Of a stretch of DNA of 38,658 bases, positions 34,146 to 38,658 are shown piece after piece (the stretch's first letter is position 1; every line of letters begins with the position of its first letter). The notes beneath the pieces are model-generated. The model saw only the letters and a program-made list of their open reading frames with translations, made no database searches and was not told the origin of the DNA. This stretch comes from Synergistaceae bacterium. Lineage in GTDB: Bacteria; Synergistota; Synergistia; Synergistales; Aminobacteriaceae. Location: NCBI GenBank assembly GCA_018436785.1, contig JAHDKR010000022.1, forward strand, positions 1-38,658. The letters run 5' to 3'. The position numbers and the translations under genes are program-made.

Positions 34146-35647
34146 TGGACAGGAAGAGAGCGGGAGCGGCGCGGAAACTCCGCTCCCTTTTCGCTCTGGC
34201 GGTTCTTCTTCTCATGACGCTGTTCTTTCTCTTCTTCGCGGGAGGGAGGGAGGGCGGCCTTCCGTGGTTGCAGGCCGTCCCGTCCGTACTTCGATTGTGG
34301 ACCGGAGCCCTTATCCTTGCTGTAAGCGCCGCCCTGGCGGGGCGCGTGTACTGCTCCGTCCTCTGTCCTTTGGGAACGCTACAGGAGCTGATTTGGAGGG
34401 CGGGAAAGCGGAGTGCGTCCTACAGAAAACCATCGCAGCTCCGCTACTGGGTGCTTGGAGGAGTTGTGGTTGCGGCTGCGGCTGGGTACATGTTCCCGGC
34501 GGCGTTCCTCGACCCCTATGCCGCGTTCGGCAGGGGAGTCACGCATTTGCTCCGACCTCTTGCAATCGGTGGAAACAATATGATCGCCACGTTCCTCGAA
34601 GAGTGGGGCGTCTACGGCCTGCTCCACAGAGCCGGCCGAAGCCCGCTGCTTCCCGGGGTGCTGTGGGGGACGACGCTCTTTTTCGCGCTCCTTGGGTTCT
34701 GGTCGTTTTTCAGGGGAAGACCGTTCTGCGATGCGCTCTGCCCCGTCGGGACCTTCCTGGGTTTGTTTTCGGCCTCGCCTGTCCTCGGCGTACGTTTTGA
34801 CGGTGAACGGTGCGTTGCGTGCGGAAAGTGTGAGTCCGTCTGTCCAGAAGGGTGCATTTCGGTAGTAAACCGCCGTGTGGAGACAGACCGCTGTATACTC
34901 TGTCTTCGCTGTCTTGATGCGTGCCCTGCTGGAGGGCTGAAGCTGGGGCGGCTCTCCCCGCGCGAGGGGCTTGTCCGGAGAGGGGCGCTCCGTTTCGGTC
35001 TCGGCGCGCTCGCAGCGCTCGGCGCGGCCTTACGCGCCAGGCTGCCCGACAGAACTGTTTCCGCGTCGGCGTCGTCCCGGGAAGAGCGCCTGCCGATATC
35101 GCCGCCCGGCTCGGGGAGCCACGGCAACTTCACGAAAAAGTGTGTGGCGTGCACTGCGTGCGTTACGGCCTGTCCTGCGGGAATCATCCGTCCTTCACTC
35201 TCCGCATGGGGGGTGCAAGGCATTTTTCAGCCGGAATTGGACTATTCAAAGGGGTATTGTCAGTTTGAATGCGCGGCCTGCTCTTCTGCATGCCCAACGG
35301 GCGCGATTGCCCCGCTGACGCTTGATGAGAAGAAAAGAACGTCTATCGGAAGAGCGCGTTTTTTCCGGCGCAACTGCATCGTCAGGAAGTACGGCCAGGC
35401 GTGCGGCGCGTGCTCCGAGCACTGCCCGACGCAGGCTGTCCGGATGGTTCCGTTCCGCCGCAACCTGACCATTCCCGAGGTGGATCCGACGCTGTGTCTT
35501 GGCTGCGGCGCGTGCGAATACGCCTGCCCGGCCGAGCCGAAGGCGATCACCGTTTCCGGCGTCTCGGTCCACGGGAAGATCCGGGACCGGAAGAACGAGG
35601 GGGCGGAAGCTCCTGTGGTGGCCCCGCTGGAGGAGTTCCCGTTCTGA
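34145..35647 (+). CDS. Membrane polyferredoxin, NapH/NosR-like part fused to a NapG/MauM-like ferredoxin part
   Basis: A 500-residue protein. The first half is NapH-like: several membrane segments with CSVLCPLG (~69) and CDALCPVG (~194), then two 4Fe-4S motifs, CVACGKCESVCP (~222) and CILCLRCLDACP (~249). The second half starts with a twin arginine and an apolar stretch (VRRGALRFGLGALAALGAAL, about 275-295). Further cluster motifs follow: CVACTACVTACP, CQFECAACSSACP, CGACSEHCP and CLGCGACEYACP. The second half matches NapG/MauM ferredoxins, normally a separate Tat-exported protein. It could pass electrons from quinol or a cytoplasmic donor to the DUF362 protein. ATG 34145 overlaps the DUF362 stop; GTG 34142 is an alternative. 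Confidence 0.87.
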   Translation: MDRKRAGAARKLRSLFALAVLLLMTLFFLFFAGGREGGLPWLQAVPSVLRLWTGALILAVSAALAGRVYCSVLCPLGTLQELIWRAGKRSASYRKPSQLRYWVLGGVVVAAAAGYMFPAAFLDPYAAFGRGVTHLLRPLAIGGNNMIATFLEEWGVYGLLHRAGRSPLLPGVLWGTTLFFALLGFWSFFRGRPFCDALCPVGTFLGLFSASPVLGVRFDGERCVACGKCESVCPEGCISVVNRRVETDRCILCLRCLDACPAGGLKLGRLSPREGLVRRGALRFGLGALAALGAALRARLPDRTVSASASSREERLPISPPGSGSHGNFTKKCVACTACVTACPAGIIRPSLSAWGVQGIFQPELDYSKGYCQFECAACSSACPTGAIAPLTLDEKKRTSIGRARFFRRNCIVRKYGQACGACSEHCPTQAVRMVPFRRNLTIPEVDPTLCLGCGACEYACPAEPKAITVSGVSVHGKIRDRKNEGAEAPVVAPLEEFPF

Positions 35648-35750
35648 ACCTTAGGGAAAGTACGAGCGATCACGCGTGGGAGCGCTCTGCCGGAACCGCT
35701 GCACCGCGTTTTTGCACCGAGAAAGGAAGCAGAGAAGGAGGGGTGTTGGC

Positions 35751-35942
35751 ATGAACCTGGGAATGGGAGAAATTCTGGTACTCCTCGCGCTCGCTCTGGT
35801 GCTCTTCGGAGCGAAGCGCCTGCCCGAAGTCGGAAGGGCGGCGGGCAGCGCGATCAGGGAGTTCAAGAGAGGGCTTGAGTCGGGAGAAGCGCCGGAAAAG
35901 GCGGGAGAAGATACGGGTGAAAAGAACGAAGACGGGAAGTGA
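35751..35942 (+). CDS. tatA: Sec-independent translocase protein TatA
   Basis: A 63-residue TatA/E protein: short N-terminus, membrane helix MGEILVLLALALVLFG, the hinge GAKRLPEVGRAAG with the conserved Phe-Gly, and an amphipathic helix SAIREFKRGLESG ending in a charged tail. TatA oligomers form the passage for folded proteins. The ATG at 35751 follows AAGGAGGGG; upstream in-frame codons lack homology. It lies in one unit with a Tat substrate and tatC, suggesting that this operon carries its own exporter. No tatB is present, so a TatA-TatC minimal system as in many Gram-positives and anaerobes is likely. Confidence 0.92.
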   Translation: MNLGMGEILVLLALALVLFGAKRLPEVGRAAGSAIREFKRGLESGEAPEKAGEDTGEKNEDGK

Positions 35943-36636
35943 CGGGGAGTTTTTCGATCACCTTGAAGTCCTCCGGCGCAAGATTATCGCCGTCCTCTTT
36001 TTCTTCTGTTGCGCGACGGCGCTGCTCTTTCTTCTCTCCGAACGGTGGGTGCGCTTCCTCCAGGCTCCGCTGGAGGGGCTCGGAGTATCTCTCTACTATT
36101 TCAAGCCCTACGAAAAGTTTCTGACGTACATGCGTCTTTCCTTCTGGGGCGGCGCGGCCCTGAGCGTGCCTCTTGCCGTCCTTCAGGCCGCGCTCTTCGT
36201 CGCGCCCGCGCTCCGCAAGAACGAGATGAAGTACCTCATTCTTTCGGGCGGTCTTATCCCGGCGCTCTTTCTCGCAGGCGCCGCGTTCGCGTACCGGTTT
36301 GCGGCGCCGCTCGCCCTCCGTTTCTTCCTCTTCTTCGGCGAGGGAGACAACGTGCTTCCCCTCTGGGGATTCGGCGACTACGCGTCCTTTCTGTTCTCGC
36401 TGCTGCTGGCGTCCGGCATGCTCTTTCAGGCGCCGCTCCTTCTGTTGCTCTTTATTCTGTTTGGTCTTGTCTCCGTGGAGACGCTCTCCAGGCTACGGCC
36501 GTGGATCATTTTAGGAATTGCGCTCATCGCGGCGCTGCTTACTCCGCCCGACGTTGTGTCGCAGATACTCCTCGGAGTTCCGCTCTACCTTCTCTTCGAG
36601 CTGGTCCTTGTCCTGGGACGTTTTTTGAAGCGTTGA
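35917..36636 (+). CDS. tatC: Sec-independent translocase protein TatC
   Basis: A 239-residue protein with six membrane segments. The N-terminal FFDHLEVLRRKII is the TatC signature that receives the twin-arginine signal. The conserved FKPYEKFLTYMRLSFWGG loop carries the family glutamate and phenylalanine residues, and PPDVVSQILLGVPLYLLFE closes the last segments. GTG at 35917 is preferred as start (GGGAGAAG six bases upstream); it lies 26 bases inside tatA, so the two are coupled. Longer in-frame starts would add a purely basic, poorly conserved extension. The gene ends two bases from the converging exporter gene. Confidence 0.92.
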   Translation: MKRTKTGSDGEFFDHLEVLRRKIIAVLFFFCCATALLFLLSERWVRFLQAPLEGLGVSLYYFKPYEKFLTYMRLSFWGGAALSVPLAVLQAALFVAPALRKNEMKYLILSGGLIPALFLAGAAFAYRFAAPLALRFFLFFGEGDNVLPLWGFGDYASFLFSLLLASGMLFQAPLLLLLFILFGLVSVETLSRLRPWIILGIALIAALLTPPDVVSQILLGVPLYLLFELVLVLGRFLKR

Positions 36637-36638
36637 AT

Positions 36639-37565
36639 TTACGCTGACGCCGCGCTCTCATCCGGATGGTAGCGTGTGATGAGCACCACTGAGAAGATGA
36701 TGACGACCGCCGCGCCGAGCATCGGGAGGGTGATCGTTTCATCTCCGAGGAACCATCCGAGAAAAATGGCGACGACAGGGTTGACGAAAGTGTGGGTAAT
36801 CACCCGTGACGCCCTGTCCACCTTGAGCAGCCAGATGAACGCGGTGAAGCCGATGAGCGAACCGAAGACGACGAGGTAGCCGAGCGCGAGCATGGATTTG
36901 AGCGACACGGTGTCCATAGTGAGGCGGGAAGGTTCCCCGGTGAGCGCGGAGACAAGGAGGAGCAAACAGCCTCCGGCGGCCATCTGCATTCCCGCGGCAA
37001 GCAGGCTGGACTTCGCGATCGGGGCCTTGCGCGAGTAGAGCGCTCCCATGCTCCAGTTGAATGTGGCGACGAGGACGACCAGCATACCGACGGTGTACTC
37101 TCCCTTCAGCGAGAGCGAGTACCCCGACTGCGAGAGGACGAGAAAGACGGTGCCGCCGAATCCGAGGGCGACTCCGATCGTTTCGGCCGTAGACGGCTTG
37201 CGCGATTTGAAGAAGAGCCAGTCGAAGATGACGAACCAGAGCGGTTCGATGGAGATGATGAGGGCCGCCATGGACGAGGGAACTGTCTGCTGCGCCCATA
37301 CCACGCCGCCGTATCCTCCGAGCAGCATGATCCCGGCAACTTTCAATGCGGCGAGGAATCCTCGCAGCGTGGGACGCTCCTGTTCCCTGTACAGACACCA
37401 GACGAGCAGAATGCCCCCGGCGAGGAAGAAGCGGAGAGAGCCGCTGAGGAACGGCGGTATCGTTTCCACCGTAAAGCGGATGGCCAGATACGTGGAACCC
37501 CAGATGATGTAAAGCGCCGCGTAGGCGGAGAAGTAGAGCAGCGGAGACGTGGTGCGAGCGGACAT
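36639..37565 (-). CDS. EamA-family (drug/metabolite) transporter
   Basis: A 308-residue protein with ten predicted membrane segments in two EamA repeats. The first has YIIWGSTYLAIRFTVETIPP and FFLAGGILL; the second has VGMLVVLVATFNWSMGALYS and GFTAFIWLLKVDRAS, ending ITLPMLGAAVVIIFSV. Members such as RhtA and YdcZ-like exporters move amino acids or other metabolites; the cargo is unknown. The ATG lies seven bases after a GGGGG run. It converges on tatC with only two bases between stops, so no terminator hairpin fits there and the messages probably overlap. Confidence 0.9.
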   Translation of the reverse strand: MSARTTSPLLYFSAYAALYIIWGSTYLAIRFTVETIPPFLSGSLRFFLAGGILLVWCLYREQERPTLRGFLAALKVAGIMLLGGYGGVVWAQQTVPSSMAALIISIEPLWFVIFDWLFFKSRKPSTAETIGVALGFGGTVFLVLSQSGYSLSLKGEYTVGMLVVLVATFNWSMGALYSRKAPIAKSSLLAAGMQMAAGGCLLLLVSALTGEPSRLTMDTVSLKSMLALGYLVVFGSLIGFTAFIWLLKVDRASRVITHTFVNPVVAIFLGWFLGDETITLPMLGAAVVIIFSVVLITRYHPDESAASA

Positions 37566-37896
37566 GACAATAACCCCCAGAATGTATTCGAATCGCGGCG
37601 ATATTATAGCAGATAGTTCCTTCTTACAACATCCTCGATTGAAAAAAGCAGATTTTTAAGAGGGAATTGCCGATCCGGTGTTTCTCCTCCGTTCCAACCT
37701 GCTTCCCGGCGGCGCGCTCTTCAGCGGCGAGCGCGTTGGCTGCTCTTTTCGCCCGCGGATTTACTGGTGAAATGCTCCCTGTTCAAAGCTGAAGAATTCG
37801 CGTAAAATAAAAAATGCAATGTGATAAGTTGATTCTTTGTCCGCATGCGTTTTTGTGCTGTTGACCTGTTTTTTCCAAGAGCGAAGGAGATGGAGC
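37566..37896. promoter_or_regulatory. Divergent region between the EamA and PAS genes
   Basis: On the minus strand, TGC followed by TATAAT (complement of 37603-37608) is an extended -10 about 38 bases before the EamA start; a TTGTAA lies upstream at short spacing. A perfect seven-base-pair hairpin, CGCGCTC/GAGCGCG, spans 37713-37735 and is followed by a T-rich stretch on the plus strand. For the PAS gene I see only a weak TAAAAT box at 37803-37808. No gene is evident. Confidence 0.5.
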
Positions 37897-38544
37897 ATGC
37901 TTCCGAAGAAGATGGTCGATCTTGATCGGGTGATCGCATCAAGCCCGGTGGTGGTCCTCTGGGGCGAGCCGCTGGATCATCGTCCCGTGGACTTCGTAAC
38001 GGACAACGTGAGCCAGTTCGGATACGCTGTGCCCGAGATGGTGTTGGAGGAAGTCCGATATGACTCCATTGTGTTCGACGAGGACAGAGAGCGTGTGCGT
38101 TCAGCTTTTCAAAACGCATTACTGGACGGGAGCGACTCCTTCATCCTCGACTATAGAATCATCACCCGCGCCGGAGCGGTCCGCTGGGTTGAGGACCGGG
38201 TTGCATTCCACCGCGACGAAACAGGGAAAGTATGTCTCTATCAATCAAGCCTTCTGGATATCACGGAAAGAAAAACGGCGGAGCTTCAGCTTCGCGAGAG
38301 CGAGGAACGTCTTGCCCGCGTGCTTGTCTCCGCCAGGGTCGGCGTGTGGGAGTATCTTCCCGAAAGCGATGAACTGCTTGGGGACGGGAGAGCCTCTCTC
38401 TTCGGCATCAGCGATGATGCGATTCCGAAGTCCCGGAAAGAGTTATGGGACGCCATTGTTCCGCCCGCCGGACGCGAGCGGCTTGAAAACGCATGGAGGG
38501 AGATCCGGGAGGGGACAACCCAAATCCGCAGGCAGAAAAAATAA
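37897..38544 (+). pseudogene. PAS-domain sensor protein, cut short
   Basis: The frame encodes 215 residues. The first PAS domain (residues ~10-130) ends in the PAC motif YQSSLLDITERKTAELQLRE. A second PAS begins at ESEERLARVLVSARVGVWEY and breaks off at about REGTTQIRRQ, then a stop. A PAS protein of this form normally continues to a kinase, GGDEF or similar output domain, which is absent. The ATG at 37897 has GAAGGAG seven bases upstream. Sequence after the break is non-coding, strongly folded and followed by a new gene start, so I infer interruption by an insertion element. The remainder of the gene, if present, lies outside the window. Confidence 0.65.
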
Positions 38545-38546
38545 AA

Positions 38547-38617
38547 ACCCCTCTGGACTGTTCGTAGAACAGTGATAAGGTAGTGTTTGCGAAGACACAG
38601 ACCTTCACCAAAGGGGT
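38547..38617 (+). promoter_or_regulatory. Folded leader at a putative insertion-element end
   Basis: ACCCCTCTGG (38547-38556) pairs with CCAAAGGGGT (38608-38617) with one mismatch. Inside are ACTGTTC-GTA-GAACAGT (38557-38573, perfect) and AAGGT/ACCTT closing a GTGTTT...AGACAC arm with a GCGA loop. The outer stem covers AAAGGGG, the likely ribosome binding site of the gene at 38627. Incoming transcripts would hide that site. Confidence 0.6.
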
Positions 38618-38626
38618 GCATCTATT

Positions 38627-38658
38627 ATGGCAAAGAACGCGGGAAAAATCGACATCGA
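38627..38658 (+). CDS. Start of an unidentified gene, possibly a transposase
   Basis: Only eleven codons are in the window, reading MAKNAGKIDID. The ATG follows AAAGGGG at about ten bases. It is called a possible transposase only because it starts just after a structured sequence that interrupts the PAS gene; the residues themselves do not identify a family. Confidence 0.4.
   Translation, partial: MAKNAGKIDI

Noticed and set aside
38547..38617. Cloverleaf-like fold considered as a tRNA or tRNA-like gene
   Set aside because: It lacks the GTTCGA T-loop and the D-arm consensus, and the arms are of wrong lengths; a leader or element end explains it better.
1..38658. CRISPR arrays, rRNA, tRNA and known riboswitches
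   Set aside because: No regularly spaced repeats, no T-arm signatures with acceptor pairing, and no recognisable riboswitch core were seen on either strand; this was by reading, not by covariance search.

Overview
The window is a GC-rich (high fifties per cent by eye), gene-dense bacterial chromosome segment. Two TRAP transporter systems of different classes, an amino-acid and organic-acid degrading gene content, a sensory/chemotaxis repertoire, a Tat-exported redox cluster and strong AAGGAGG ribosome binding sites fit an anaerobic, amino-acid-fermenting member of the Synergistota. That assignment is an inference from gene style, with no marker gene present. Several genes are decayed (an NCS1 permease, a chemotaxis receptor, a PAS protein, a helicase stub), so the genome appears to be losing genes.

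Layout. 1-356: tail of a GlcD-type FAD oxidase. 411-9067 (minus strand): one long operon, dctP-dctQ-dctM, a DUF1537 four-carbon acid-sugar kinase, a PdxA-type 4-phospho-acid dehydrogenase and, unexpectedly, a 1178-residue SNF2 helicase as last gene. Together the first five encode uptake and breakdown of a threonate/erythronate-like acid. 9448-11621: PanB and a class I aminotransferase. 11889-14340: a small ABM monooxygenase and a TPR-GAF-GGDEF diguanylate cyclase. 14459-18842: a defence-like island with a Phd/RelE toxin-antitoxin pair, a stub of a helicase-like gene, an Mrr-type nuclease, a DUF6398 protein, and an AAA ATPase followed by a DUF4276 (TOPRIM-like) protein.

18872-24369: an exported SAM hydrolase, a broken cytosine-permease-family gene, a creatininase-family hydrolase, an M20D amidohydrolase and a 5'-truncated chemotaxis receptor. 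24557-32634: an RpiR regulator with a near-consensus promoter, then class III aminotransferase, TAXI-type binding protein, fused TRAP permease, two CoA-transferase subunits and a thiolase. Read as a pathway, this would import a 3-amino acid, transaminate it to a 3-oxo acid, activate it with CoA and cleave it. 32830-33155: a small charged protein with its own promoter and terminator. 33234-36636: a Tat-exported DUF362 protein, a NapH-NapG-like fused iron-sulfur membrane protein, TatA and TatC. 36639-37565 (minus): an EamA exporter. 37897-38658: a PAS sensor gene cut short by what looks like the left end of an insertion element with a strongly folded leader.

The best candidates for undescribed systems are the TRAP/aminotransferase/CoA-transferase/thiolase operon, the ATPase-DUF4276 pair in its island, and the DUF362/Fe-S/TatAC operon. 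No rRNA, tRNA or CRISPR array was seen.
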